Origin: an uncultured Ectothiorhodospiraceae bacterium
GTDB taxonomy: Bacteria; Pseudomonadota; Gammaproteobacteria; CAMYNG01
Direction: 5' to 3'
DNA length: 62,434 nucleotides
Assembly: GCA_947259765.1 (NCBI GenBank)
Contig: CAMYNG010000015.1
Location: 1 to 62,434 of the forward strand
The stretch's first letter is position 1; every line of letters begins with the position of its first letter. Shown here one piece after another: positions 1 through 10,501 of the stretch. A program made the position numbers and the translations under genes. Under the pieces are notes generated by a model, which did not search any database, was not told the origin of the DNA, and saw nothing but the letters and a program-made list of their open reading frames with translations.

Positions 1-2
1 AC

Positions 3-701
3 GGTGCGCCCCGGCTGACACGGGAACTCAATGCCCAAGGCTGGAATTGCAGCAAGAACCATGTGGCCGATCTGCTGCGCGAGAAGGGTCTGCGGGCGCG
101 TAACGGCAAAGGATTCAAATATCGTCCGCGGACGGAATCGAAGACGAACGTGGCCGAAAATATCCTGGGGCGACACTTTAGCGTGAGTGAACCGAACCGC
201 AAGTGGGTTTCGGATATCACCTACATCAAAGTGGCGCGGACCTGGTTATACCTGGCCGCGGTGATGGATCTATTTTCGCGCAAGATCATCGGCTGGGCCC
301 TGGATACGCATATGCGGGACAGTCTTGTTTTGGACGCTTTTAATATGGCGATTTGCCAACGGGAGCTTGCCGATGATGCCTTGATCCATTCCGATCGGGG
401 CGTCCAATACCGCAGTAATGACTATCAGGACGCCCTGACGACACAGGGCGTACGCTGCAGTATGAGCCGAAAGGGAAATTGCTGGGACAACGCGGTCATG
501 GAGTCCTTTTTCAGCCGGCTGAAAGTCGAACTCATTTATGCCGAGAATTATAGAACCATGGATGATGCTCGAGCAGGGATCTTTGAGTACATTGAGGTGT
601 TCTATAATCAACAGAGGCAGCATTCTGCTCTGGGCTATGTCAGCCCACAGGCGTATGAAAAACAGTTTGATTCGTTAACCGTGTCCACTATTCGTGGGTA
701 A
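3..701 (+). CDS. IS3-family transposase OrfB, 5'-truncated by the window edge
   Basis: DDE transposase that cuts and joins the IS ends, normally made as an OrfAB fusion by -1 frameshifting. The frame is open from base 3, so the GTG at 63 is not the real start. The rve integrase core is clear: first Asp in WVSDITYI, second Asp in HSDRGVQY, and the Glu in NAVMESFF after the typical RKGNCWDN stretch. The C-terminus has the family's FYNQQRQHSALGY block. The stop codon (699-701) lies inside the terminal inverted repeat, as in IS3 itself. No internal stop or frameshift is seen in this part, so it may be active. The subgroup is inferred from the terminal repeat only. Confidence 0.9.
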   Translation, partial: GAPRLTRELNAQGWNCSKNHVADLLREKGLRARNGKGFKYRPRTESKTNVAENILGRHFSVSEPNRKWVSDITYIKVARTWLYLAAVMDLFSRKIIGWALDTHMRDSLVLDAFNMAICQRELADDALIHSDRGVQYRSNDYQDALTTQGVRCSMSRKGNCWDNAVMESFFSRLKVELIYAENYRTMDDARAGIFEYIEVFYNQQRQHSALGYVSPQAYEKQFDSLTVSTIRG

Positions 702-706
702 GACCA
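679..706 (+). repeat. IS3-type right inverted repeat
   Basis: The sequence GTGTCCACTATTCGTGGG followed by TAAGACCA closely resembles the right end of IS3 as I recall it (GTGTCCACTATT.C.GGGTAAGATCA). It overlaps the transposase stop codon and marks the boundary between the element and the cassette sequence starting at about 707. Confidence 0.75.
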
Positions 707-724
707 ATTTACAAGGAGAGAAAA

Positions 725-970
725 ATGACAACCATTGATCACGAGGGTTTTGAAATAAGTCCTGCCACTCAACAACTAGCCGACTCTGGTGAATGGACTT
801 TAAGAGTATCTATAGTAAAACATCGTGACCCGCAGGGAGTTACAAATCAGAAATTCTTTGATGGAAAGAATACTTTTCAATCCAAGGAAGAAGCGGAACA
901 ACGCTCAATAGAGTTTGGTAAAAAAATCATTAATGGCGAACAGCCTGGGCTTAATATTAATGATTTATAA
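725..970 (+). CDS. Small cassette-borne protein, CV_2116/DUF6566-like
   Basis: An 81-residue soluble protein without signal peptide or membrane segment. A good ribosome binding site (AAGGAGAG, 713-720) precedes the ATG. The pattern FEISPATQQLADSGEWTLRV, then a hydrophobic beta strand, an NTFQSKEEAE turn and a helix ending FGKKIINGE, looks like the small alpha/beta family around Chromobacterium CV_2116; I am recalling that family and could not search it. Its function is unknown to me. The gene lies between an IS3 end and an attC-like site that begins 2 bases after its stop codon, which is the layout of an integron gene cassette. Its original promoter side has been replaced by the IS. Confidence 0.7.
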   Translation: MTTIDHEGFEISPATQQLADSGEWTLRVSIVKHRDPQGVTNQKFFDGKNTFQSKEEAEQRSIEFGKKIINGEQPGLNINDL

Positions 971-972
971 AA

Positions 973-1051
973 ATCTAACAATTAGCTCAAATCGTTCACT
1001 CTCGCTCACTGGGACACTCCTGACGTCGCGCCCCTTAGCAAAGCGTTGAAT
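973..1051 (+). other. attC-like integron recombination site
   Basis: The 79-bp segment starts with ATCTAAC (973-979), matching the R'' consensus RYYYAAC, and ends with GTTGAAT (1045-1051), matching the R' consensus GTTRRRY. The inner boxes AATTAGCTCAAA (980-991) and CCTTAGCAAAGC (1033-1044) are imperfect complements with one extra base on the left side, as in L''/L' of real attC sites. The centre carries CGCTCACTGGGAC, a string I recall from many environmental attC sites. It follows directly after a small ORF. No integrase gene or attI is visible, so this could be a lone cassette, the edge of an integron, or a cluster lacking an integrase. Confidence 0.75.
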
Positions 1052-1265
1052 GTCCGCTTTAAGGATATTTGCCAGGTAACCTCTTTTTAACCAGAACGGC
1101 TGCTTATGGCCGTAAGCAGACGATTGGAATTAATAGTAGCGACGCATATTGATCGTACGGGGTTCGTCCTCTTTTTGGTGCTAGACGCTGAGCACAAACA
1201 GGAAATTAGAATATTGTGAGTACAAAAACGGCTCGGAGATAGTACGTTTTGTAAACCCGACAGGT
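1052..1265. other. Non-coding gap between attC-like site and tatD
   Basis: No gene is supported here. A small hairpin (CTGCTTA at 1100-1106 with TAAGCAG at 1113-1119) and a weak stem after the tatD stop codon (AAACC 1253-1257, GGTTT 1263-1267) are the only structure seen. The second may end tatD transcription, but it lacks a U run. I saw no second attC site. Confidence 0.4.
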
Positions 1266-2069
1266 TTATGCTACGTTTCGGCCCGAATCGAGACGTCCGA
1301 ACAGGGACTGATAGTTATCGGTGGTCTGCTTGGCGATTTCATCGACGCTGGTGCCGCGAAGTTCCGCAATGTGTTCGGCAACAAATCGAACCCAGGACGG
1401 CTGGTTGCTTTTGCCGCGATAGGGCATCGGCGCCAGATACGGCGAATCGGTTTCCACCAACATGCGATCAGCAGGTATCTTCCTCGCGACCTCTTTCAAC
1501 TCAACGGCGCTTTTAAAGGTCACAATACCAGAGAAAGAAATATAAAAATCTAAATCAAGCGCTTTTTTCGCCGTGGCCCAATCTTCAACGAAACAATGCA
1601 TCACACCGCCGGCGTCACGAGCATCCTCCTGCTCCAACACCGCTAAGGTATCTTCCGTTGCATCGCGCATGTGAATTATTAACGGTTTGTCGATTTCTTT
1701 TGCGGCCGCAATATGGCGACGAAATCGCTCACGCTGCCATTCCAGATCGCCCTCGCTGCGAAAATAATCCAGGCCCGTCTCACCGATGGCTACCACCTGC
1801 TCGTCTTGCGCCAGCGAAACCAGTTCGCCGACCTCGGGGTCGCGGCCTTCGCGCTCATTGGGATGTACTCCCACCGACGCGGAAATCTGCGTGTGATTCC
1901 TGGCCAGTTCCAGAACCGGCGAAAAATTTTCCAGGTCAATACAGACACAAAGCATGTGCCCTACCCCGACGTCGCGCGCGGCATCCAGCGCGCCTTCGAG
2001 TTGACCGTCATAGGCTGTCAGATCAAGCCGATCCAAATGACAATGGGAATCGATGAGAAAGGAATCCAT
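1266..2069 (-). CDS. tatD: TatD-family metal-dependent hydrolase
   Basis: A 267-residue TIM-barrel hydrolase of the TatD/YcfH family, cytosolic, thought to act as a 3'-5' DNase or D-aminoacyl hydrolase; the true substrate is not settled. Metal ligands are all present: H9 and H11 (SHCHLD), E97 (IGETGLDY), H133 (IIHMRD), H158 (GVMHCF) and D208 (VETDSPYL). Length is normal. It lies 280 bp downstream of pilZ and is the last gene of the holB-pilZ-tatD group, an order common in Gammaproteobacteria. The gap to pilZ suggests it may have its own promoter, but none is obvious. Confidence 0.93.
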   Translation of the reverse strand: MDSFLIDSHCHLDRLDLTAYDGQLEGALDAARDVGVGHMLCVCIDLENFSPVLELARNHTQISASVGVHPNEREGRDPEVGELVSLAQDEQVVAIGETGLDYFRSEGDLEWQRERFRRHIAAAKEIDKPLIIHMRDATEDTLAVLEQEDARDAGGVMHCFVEDWATAKKALDLDFYISFSGIVTFKSAVELKEVARKIPADRMLVETDSPYLAPMPYRGKSNQPSWVRFVAEHIAELRGTSVDEIAKQTTDNYQSLFGRLDSGRNVA

Positions 2070-2314
2070 AAAGTTACGTCCATTACGAAACCGCCTACAC
2101 CAGGCGCCGGGGGAATTATAAGAGGTTACACTGCTTCGTTAAAGTAACTGTTTGACTGAATCGGGACCTACACACGAGCTCTGTACAGGCGCATAAGATC
2201 GAGAACGGAGAACACTTGTTCAAAAAGAATTAGTTTGTTATTGAACCGCCAAACGAACTACACCCATCAAGAAATTTTGAAGCAAGAATCGGTTAACGAT
2301 GGTTCGACGCTATT

Positions 2315-2343
2315 GACCGTCCCTAGTAACTCGTCCCTGGGAC
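2315..2343. repeat. Copy of a CTAGT/CTCGTCCC dispersed repeat
   Basis: The gap after pilZ contains GTCCCTAGTAACTCGTCCC and a short palindrome GTCCCTGGGAC-like end. Related strings with the units ACTAGT, ACTCGT and GTCCC occur near 44.2-44.4 kb and 52.03 kb, always in intergenic DNA close to gene ends. The function is unknown; here it could help end pilZ transcription (a T run, TTTTT, lies on the pilZ side at 2346-2350). Confidence 0.5.
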
Positions 2344-2349
2344 CTGTTT

Positions 2350-2715
2350 TTAAAGAGTGTGGGTTTGGCGATCCGACTTCAGCGCGCCGGCAAGGTAGGT
2401 CTCGATTTTGGTGCGTGCAGCACCGCCGTCCTGTTCGCTGAACTGTACACCGATACCGGCGGCACGGTTGCCTTGCGCACCCTTGGGCGTCACCCAAACA
2501 ATTTTCCCGGCGACTGGCAGCTTTTCTTTCTCATCCATGAGTGTAAGCAGCATGAAAACCTCGTCACCCAAATCGTAGGACTTGCTGGTCGGGATAAACA
2601 GGCCGCCGTTTTTAACGAACGGCATATAGGCCGCATACAAGGCACTCTTGTCCTTGATGGTCAGTGACAGGATGCCCTGCCGGCCGCCGGCCATGCCTTG
2701 TGGTAGTTCTGCCAT
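2350..2715 (-). CDS. pilZ: PilZ-domain type IV pilus protein
   Basis: A 121-residue single-domain PilZ protein of the type needed for type IV pilus biogenesis. In Pseudomonas and Xanthomonas this short form acts in the cytoplasm with PilF/PilB and FimX and does not itself bind cyclic di-GMP. Here too the RxxxR and (D/N)xSxxG c-di-GMP motifs are absent. Beta-strand segments such as FIPTSKSYDLGDEVFMLLTL and AGKIVWVTPKG are typical. It follows holB by 32 bp, the conserved location. No pilus assembly genes are in the window except the FimT-like pseudopilin at 55.6 kb. Confidence 0.9.
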   Translation of the reverse strand: MAELPQGMAGGRQGILSLTIKDKSALYAAYMPFVKNGGLFIPTSKSYDLGDEVFMLLTLMDEKEKLPVAGKIVWVTPKGAQGNRAAGIGVQFSEQDGGAARTKIETYLAGALKSDRQTHTL

Positions 2716-2747
2716 TTTATCTAAGAGTTTCCAGGCTTAACATCCGC

Positions 2748-5400
<2,653 letters not shown>

Positions 5401-5411
5401 ACAGCTATAGA

Positions 5412-6218
5412 TTATCCTTGAAGTTTATTCATTAACTTACTGATTAAAGGATGTAAATCCCAGGTTCGATCCTCGATTTGGCGGACCGGCAATATGCCGA
5501 CCACGCTATTGGTCAAAAATACGCCATCTGCCTGCAATACATCCATTCTACTCAAATTACACTCTCTAGCCGATAAATCAAAATGTTCGGCGGCTTCCAA
5601 TACAATCTGGCGCATAATTCCCCGCACACCGGCGAATTCGAGGTCTGGCGTCAACAGGCCATCGGCACCCACCAAGAACACATTTGCGGTCGTCGCCTCT
5701 ATCACATTGTCCGACGTATCAAGTAACAGACCCTCAACAATTTCGGTGTCTTGCCACTCATTACGGGCCAGGACATACTCCAAACGGTTTAAATGCTTTA
5801 TACCCGCAAGTCGAGGGTTACGGGAAAGCCGAATGTCACAAAATCGCACACGAACGCCCTGGCTTCGATCTTGGTCGGGCTGTTCCTGGGGCGGATAAAA
5901 CAGCAACATGCGACAGGTTTCTTCACCAGACCTGGCGTAACCCCTGGTCGTGGCACCCGCGGTAACAATTAGTTTCACGATGCCCGCTGTGTGCTGTCCA
6001 ACAACCTCGTTCAGCTCTCGGACGAGCACATTCTCCTCAGGGGCCGTTATGCCGAGGCGCACACAGTCCTGCGCAAGACGCTGATAATGCCGCGACCATA
6101 ACGGTACGGTTCCATTTTGCACACGCATGGTCTCAAACAAACCATCACCGTAATGCAAGCCGCGGTTGTAAACCGTAATTGCAGCTTCCGCTGCACCGTT
6201 GATCAGTACGTCCGGCAT
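5412..6218 (-). CDS. pabC: Aminodeoxychorismate lyase
   Basis: A 268-residue fold-type IV PLP enzyme that splits 4-amino-4-deoxychorismate into p-aminobenzoate and pyruvate for folate. The PLP lysine is K141 in AGIKHLNRLEYV. The N-terminal pattern YNRGLHYGDGLFETMRV and the C-terminal GVFLTNSVVGI are typical for PabC. It starts 6 bp after pabB, so both steps of p-aminobenzoate synthesis are co-transcribed. Confidence 0.93.
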   Translation of the reverse strand: MPDVLINGAAEAAITVYNRGLHYGDGLFETMRVQNGTVPLWSRHYQRLAQDCVRLGITAPEENVLVRELNEVVGQHTAGIVKLIVTAGATTRGYARSGEETCRMLLFYPPQEQPDQDRSQGVRVRFCDIRLSRNPRLAGIKHLNRLEYVLARNEWQDTEIVEGLLLDTSDNVIEATTANVFLVGADGLLTPDLEFAGVRGIMRQIVLEAAEHFDLSARECNLSRMDVLQADGVFLTNSVVGILPVRQIEDRTWDLHPLISKLMNKLQG

Positions 6219-6224
6219 TTACAT

Positions 6225-7637
6225 TTACACTAACGCATTCAACATGCCCGCCGCCTTCGCGCGGGATTCTTCCAGCTCGCGCTCGGGCACCGAGTCAATA
6301 ACAATACCGGCTCCGGCTCTTACTTCAATGGTTCCACTGTCGGCCACAATGGTACGAATCAGGATATTTAGATCCAGACTGCCATCGTGACCCAAATAAC
6401 CCATAGATCCGGTATACGGACCTCGTGCTTCCTGCTCCAGTTCCGCAATAATTTCCATGCAGCGCACCTTCGGACAGCCCGTGATGGTTCCGCCAGGAAA
6501 TACCGCCCGAATCACCTCTGCGGGAGTCACACCGGCACGCAGAATCCCCGTTACGTTTGAAACAATATGGTGCACATGGGCGTAGGACTCCAACCCCATT
6601 AACTCTTCAACCCGCACGCTACCCGGTTCGCAAAGGCGACCCAGGTCGTTGCGTTCCAGATCGATAAGCATAATGTGCTCCGCGCGTTCCTTGGGGTGTT
6701 GTAGCAACTCGGAGAGCAGGGCCTGGTCCTCATCAGTATTGCCGGACCGAGGTCGTGTGCCGGCGATAGGACGAGTCTCGACCTTATTTCCCCTGGTGCG
6801 CACCAGTCTCTCCGGTGACGAACTGACGATCGTGGCCTCACCGAAGTATGCCAGACCTGCGAATGGAGCGGGGTTTGTATCCCGTAAGCGTGAGTAAAGT
6901 TCGTCTACCGAGAGTGACGGCGGTGCGTGTGCCGACCAGCGGCGCGAAAGATTCACCTGAAAGACATCGCCAGCATAGATGTAGTCGCGTATCTTCTCGA
7001 CCGCAGTACAATAGTCTTGCGCCGGTGGCTCCTGTACAAGCGGCACACTACTAGCCTGTTCTCGATTGGCCGGCCGTCTTGAAGCGGCATCGATATCATC
7101 AAGCATCTGCTGCAGACAGGCCTCTTGTCCCGCTTCGGCAACAATCCAGGTGCGCTGACTTTGGTGTTCGCGAATTACTGCAGCCGGGATACGCACCGCG
7201 GCCGCTATCGGCAGGCTACCATGCCAGCGACGTAACTGTAGTTTCGGCTCTATTTGTGCCGCCAGTTCGTAACCCAGGTACAGAAACCAGCCACCTTGAA
7301 ACGGAAATGCTGTGGGTGTCGAGGTTTGTTGCGCAACTTGCCACCGGTGGTCCAGCGCGGTTAGAAAATCGCCCTCTATCACCGTGTCATTAAACAGGAG
7401 AGTTTCGTCAGCTGAAAGAACCAGGCGGTCACCGGGAAACGCCATCAGCAGATCATACTCAGGATCATGCAACTCAGCGGTGACGACCGACTTCGACGAT
7501 AGCGCGGGTTGACGTACCGAAGTGGATTCGAGCAGGAATGGATAGCGCTCGGGATTAAGTTCATGCAAGCCAAGCAAGTCAAAATCCGTATCAATTTCCT
7601 GTGAAGGAATTTTGTTTAATGTTGCATGTTGAGCCAT
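6225..7637 (-). CDS. pabB: Aminodeoxychorismate synthase component I
   Basis: A 470-residue chorismate-binding enzyme (TrpE/PabB superfamily) converting chorismate and ammonia to aminodeoxychorismate with a glutamine amidotransferase not found in this window. The C-terminal catalytic domain is complete: FQVNLSRRW, SSSPERLVR, HIMLIDLERNDLGR, VFPGGTITGCPK and GAGIVIDSVPE. The N-terminal PabB domain spans about 15-190. The loop that carries the lysine nucleophile of E. coli PabB (PIKGT) reads PIAGT here (290-294), as in TrpE. Neighbouring pabC argues for PabB rather than anthranilate synthase. Confidence 0.88.
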   Translation of the reverse strand: MAQHATLNKIPSQEIDTDFDLLGLHELNPERYPFLLESTSVRQPALSSKSVVTAELHDPEYDLLMAFPGDRLVLSADETLLFNDTVIEGDFLTALDHRWQVAQQTSTPTAFPFQGGWFLYLGYELAAQIEPKLQLRRWHGSLPIAAAVRIPAAVIREHQSQRTWIVAEAGQEACLQQMLDDIDAASRRPANREQASSVPLVQEPPAQDYCTAVEKIRDYIYAGDVFQVNLSRRWSAHAPPSLSVDELYSRLRDTNPAPFAGLAYFGEATIVSSSPERLVRTRGNKVETRPIAGTRPRSGNTDEDQALLSELLQHPKERAEHIMLIDLERNDLGRLCEPGSVRVEELMGLESYAHVHHIVSNVTGILRAGVTPAEVIRAVFPGGTITGCPKVRCMEIIAELEQEARGPYTGSMGYLGHDGSLDLNILIRTIVADSGTIEVRAGAGIVIDSVPERELEESRAKAAGMLNALV

Positions 7638-8007
7638 GCAGGATCCTGACAGCCGGTATGATTAAATAAATGATCTGAAAAGATTCTTTCTCTGAATTTC
7701 AAGAAACCCACAGTTTGTTGGTCAGGCCCACACGGGTCCCACGGCAAGACACCGGGAGCACCGAAACACACCCCTGTAGGCTTCACGGCAGCAGTCACTC
7801 CGGGCATCCTCGGTAACTGCTCCTGCGTTGCTCTAACTCCTGCATCCATGCTGCGTGCTGCCGAAAAAGTCTCGCCGTGAGACTCGTGTGGGCCTTCCCG
7901 CTTTAGTAATAGCGAGCGCCCTTTTGGGAACAGTTATCAAAAAAAAGTTTAGTGTTAAACACAAACGCGGAGGATGGTATACAAACTCCAGAAAATAGGA
8001 TGCCTAT
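7638..8007. repeat. Intergenic region with dispersed-repeat sequence between fabF and pabB
   Basis: No gene is supported in these 370 bases. The stretch at about 7810-7850 (CTCGGTAACTGCTCCTGCGT and following) is clearly related to 36133-36178 in the lolC-sfsA gap, so both are copies of a dispersed repeat. A hairpin GTCTC/GAGAC lies at 7869-7883. An ORF read through the repeat on the minus strand (7616-7849) looks spurious. pabB therefore may have its own promoter, but I could not place one with confidence. Confidence 0.6.
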
Positions 8008-9249
8008 TTACCCTAGCCGGGAAAACACCAATGTTCCGTTGGTCCCACCAAAGCCGAAGGAATTAGACAACGCCACGTCGATTTTCATCTGGCGCGCTTC
8101 ATTGGCAACAAAGTCCATGTCGCATTCGGGATCCGGCGTAAATAAATTGATAGTCGGCGGTGCAACCTGATCGCGTATTGCCAACGCGGTAAAGATGGCC
8201 TCAATTCCACCCGCTGCACCCAGCAAGTGGCCGGTCATGGATTTGGTTGAACTCATGGCCAATTTGTCGGCATGGGCGCCAAATGCGCCACGTGCGGCGA
8301 GCACCTCGGCTTTATCACCGGCTGGTGTTGAGGTTCCATGGGCATTGATGTAATCAATCTGGTCGGGGTTCACGCTTGCGTTGCGCATGGCGTTTTCCAT
8401 ACAGCGACGCGCGCCTTCACCGCCCTCCGATGGCGCGGTCATGTGATAGGCATCACCACTCATGCCATAGCCGGTCACTTCTGCGTAAATTTGCGCGCCG
8501 CGTTTTTTAGCAAATTCGTATTCCTCGAGCACCACTACACCGGCGCCATCACTCATGACAAAACCGTCGCGATCCTTGTCCCAGGGTCGACTGGCAGTTT
8601 CCGGATCATCATTGCGCTTTGACAGCGCACGTGCCGAGCAAAAACCGCCAATACAGGTCGGACAGGTGGCCATCTCGGCACCACCGGCAACCATCACGTC
8701 GGCGTCACCGTATTCGATAATGCGTGCCGCATCACCAATGCTATGAGTCCCGGTAGCACAGGCCGTTACCAACGCGATATTCGGGCCTTTCATGCCGTAC
8801 ATGATGGATAAATTACCGGAGATCATGTTGATGATGTTACTGGGTACAAAAAATGGTGAGATCTTACGTGGCCCGCCTTCCAGAAAAACATTGTGCCCGT
8901 GTTCTATCCCGGGCAAGCCACCAATTCCGGAGCCGATTGCCACGCCGATTCGAGGTGCGTTTTCCTCAGTAACTTCGAGGCCCGCGTCTTCGATGGCCTC
9001 CTTGCCCGCAGCAATACCGTAGTGGATAAACGGATCCATTCTGCGAGCGTCCTTTGCGGACATAATTTTGGTTACGTCAAAACCTTTGACAGAACCACCA
9101 ATACTCGTCGGAAAATCCGTGGTATCAAAGCTGTCGATTGGCGTGATACCGCTTTTTCCGGCCAGAATATTTTCCCAGCACTCGGCCACATTAAGCCCGA
9201 CGGGAGACACCATGCCGACTCCAGTAACGACTACGCGACGTTTTGACAC
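8008..9249 (-). CDS. fabF: 3-oxoacyl-ACP synthase II
   Basis: A KAS II condensing enzyme for elongation of acyl-ACP, including the temperature-dependent C16:1 to C18:1 step. The catalytic triad is Cys (VTACATGTH), His ([11 protein letters not shown]) and His ([12 protein letters not shown]). The longest frame starts at a TTG (9255), but the GTG at 9249 has AAGGAA 6 bases upstream and gives the family-typical [10 protein letters not shown] start (413 residues). It follows acpP by about 114 bp, the standard fab order. Confidence 0.95.
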   Translation of the reverse strand: MSKRRVVVTGVGMVSPVGLNVAECWENILAGKSGITPIDSFDTTDFPTSIGGSVKGFDVTKIMSAKDARRMDPFIHYGIAAGKEAIEDAGLEVTEENAPRIGVAIGSGIGGLPGIEHGHNVFLEGGPRKISPFFVPSNIINMISGNLSIMYGMKGPNIALVTACATGTHSIGDAARIIEYGDADVMVAGGAEMATCPTCIGGFCSARALSKRNDDPETASRPWDKDRDGFVMSDGAGVVVLEEYEFAKKRGAQIYAEVTGYGMSGDAYHMTAPSEGGEGARRCMENAMRNASVNPDQIDYINAHGTSTPAGDKAEVLAARGAFGAHADKLAMSSTKSMTGHLLGAAGGIEAIFTALAIRDQVAPPTINLFTPDPECDMDFVANEARQMKIDVALSNSFGFGGTNGTLVFSRLG

Positions 9250-9363
9250 AAGCAATTCCTTAAGTTTGCAGACAAATCTATAATGCGAGGGGTGGTCTTA
9301 TAAGGACGAGGGCCGCGTCCACCAGTGAGGAGGAAGCGGCCCATTTCGAAAATTTCAGCAGTT

Positions 9364-9600
9364 TTAACTGCTGTGAGAATTGATGTAATCGACCGCCTGC
9401 TTAACAGTGGTGATTTTTTCGGCGTCCTCATCGGGAATCTCGGTCTCGAATTCCTCTTCCAGGGCCATGACCAGTTCAACGGTGTCCAGTGAATCTGCGC
9501 CCAAATCGTCAACGAAGGAGGCTTCTGAAGTAATTTCTTCTTCCTTTACCCCCAATTGTTCTACGACGATTTTCTTTACTCGTTCTTCAACACTGCTCAT
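9364..9600 (-). CDS. acpP: Acyl carrier protein
   Basis: A 78-residue acidic four-helix carrier. The 4'-phosphopantetheine is attached to S37 in the motif [11 protein letters not shown]. It carries growing acyl chains for FabD, FabH, FabG and FabF and supplies PlsX and the lipid A pathway. It lies between fabG and fabF with about 154 bp upstream, often the site of an extra acpP promoter because the protein is made in great excess; I did not identify a clear one. Confidence 0.97.
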   Translation of the reverse strand: MSSVEERVKKIVVEQLGVKEEEITSEASFVDDLGADSLDTVELVMALEEEFETEIPDEDAEKITTVKQAVDYINSHSS

Positions 9601-9754
9601 GACAGTTGATTCCTCCAGTTTATAAAATCAGCATCAGCGTGGGTGCCGGGCACGGTATTGTAGTTAAAACCCGGTCGAGATGCCACACACTCGCTGCACC
9701 TCAAACACTTCGAGAAACAGCACATTTATCATAACAAAAACAACAAGTTAGTCG

Positions 9755-10501
9755 CTACGGCATATACATGCCGCCATTCACGTGGATGGTCTCGCCGGTT
9801 ATATAGCCGGCCCTGGGTGACGCCAGAAACGCCACCGCCGCCGCAATTTCTTCCGGTTGTCCCAGGCGCTTGAGTGGGATCTGTCCCAGCAGGGCTTCGC
9901 GTTGAGCGTCCGGTAAAGCACGGGTCATATCAGTATCAATAAAACCGGGCGCGACGACATTTGCGGTCACACCTCGCGCACCCACTTCACGCGCGAGCGA
10001 TTTGCTGAAGCCGATCACGCCCGCCTTGGCAGCGGAATAGTTGGTCTGGCCGGCATTGCCCGTCACGCCGACAATAGACGCAATACTGATTATCCTTCCC
10101 TTACGCGCCTTCGTCATAGCACGCAGACAGGCCTTGCTAAGACGAAAGATCGAGGTCAGGTTGGTCTGGATGATATCGCTCCACTCCTCATCCTTCATTC
10201 GCATCAGCAGGTTGTCGCGGGTAATTCCGGCATTGTTAACCAGGATCGTAGGAGCGCCCGGTTCAGTCTGCATCGCGGCCATAAGCGACTCTACGCTGGC
10301 AGGATCGGTCACATTAAGCACAGCACCCTTCCCTGCTATTTTATTTTCTTTCAAATAGTTATCGATATTTTGTGATCCATTTTCTGAGGTTGCGGTTCCC
10401 ACCACCGTTGCCCCCAGTCGACCCAGTTCAAGCGCCACAGCCTTACCGATACCCCGGCTTGCGCCGGTGACCAATGCGATCTCACCCGCTAATTCCGTCA
10501 T
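9755..10501 (-). CDS. fabG: 3-oxoacyl-ACP reductase
   Basis: A 248-residue short-chain dehydrogenase that reduces 3-oxoacyl-ACP with NADPH. It has the cofactor motif GASRGIG (13-19), NNAG (89-92), and the catalytic S142, Y155 and K159 (NYSAAKAG). The C-terminal GYITGETIHVNGGMYMP is typical of FabG. The start overlaps the fabD stop by 4 bp, so the two are coupled. Confidence 0.96.
   Translation of the reverse strand: MTELAGEIALVTGASRGIGKAVALELGRLGATVVGTATSENGSQNIDNYLKENKIAGKGAVLNVTDPASVESLMAAMQTEPGAPTILVNNAGITRDNLLMRMKDEEWSDIIQTNLTSIFRLSKACLRAMTKARKGRIISIASIVGVTGNAGQTNYSAAKAGVIGFSKSLAREVGARGVTANVVAPGFIDTDMTRALPDAQREALLGQIPLKRLGQPEEIAAAVAFLASPRAGYITGETIHVNGGMYMP

Larger units (their letters stand above)
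1..706 (+). mobile_element. Right part of an IS3-family insertion sequence (left end outside the window)
   Basis: The segment holds the 3' part of an IS3-family orfB transposase and a right terminal inverted repeat ending at about 706. The left end, orfA and the programmed frameshift region lie before base 1. The element ends only 18 bases before the start codon of the next gene, so that gene's original promoter has probably been separated from it. The bases just outside the end (ATT, 707-709) could be one copy of the 3-bp target duplication usual for the family, but the other copy is not visible. Confidence 0.85.

Noticed and set aside
1..1265. Integron integrase or attI site
   Set aside because: No tyrosine recombinase coding sequence is present in the window; only the attC-like site is supported.
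1713..2147. Plus-strand ORFs of 130-145 residues opposite tatD
   Set aside because: They are antisense shadows of a well-conserved gene with all active-site residues on the minus strand.
7616..7849. Minus-strand 77-residue ORF in the fabF-pabB gap
   Set aside because: It runs through repeat sequence shared with a non-coding gap at 36 kb and overlaps the pabB start; looks spurious.
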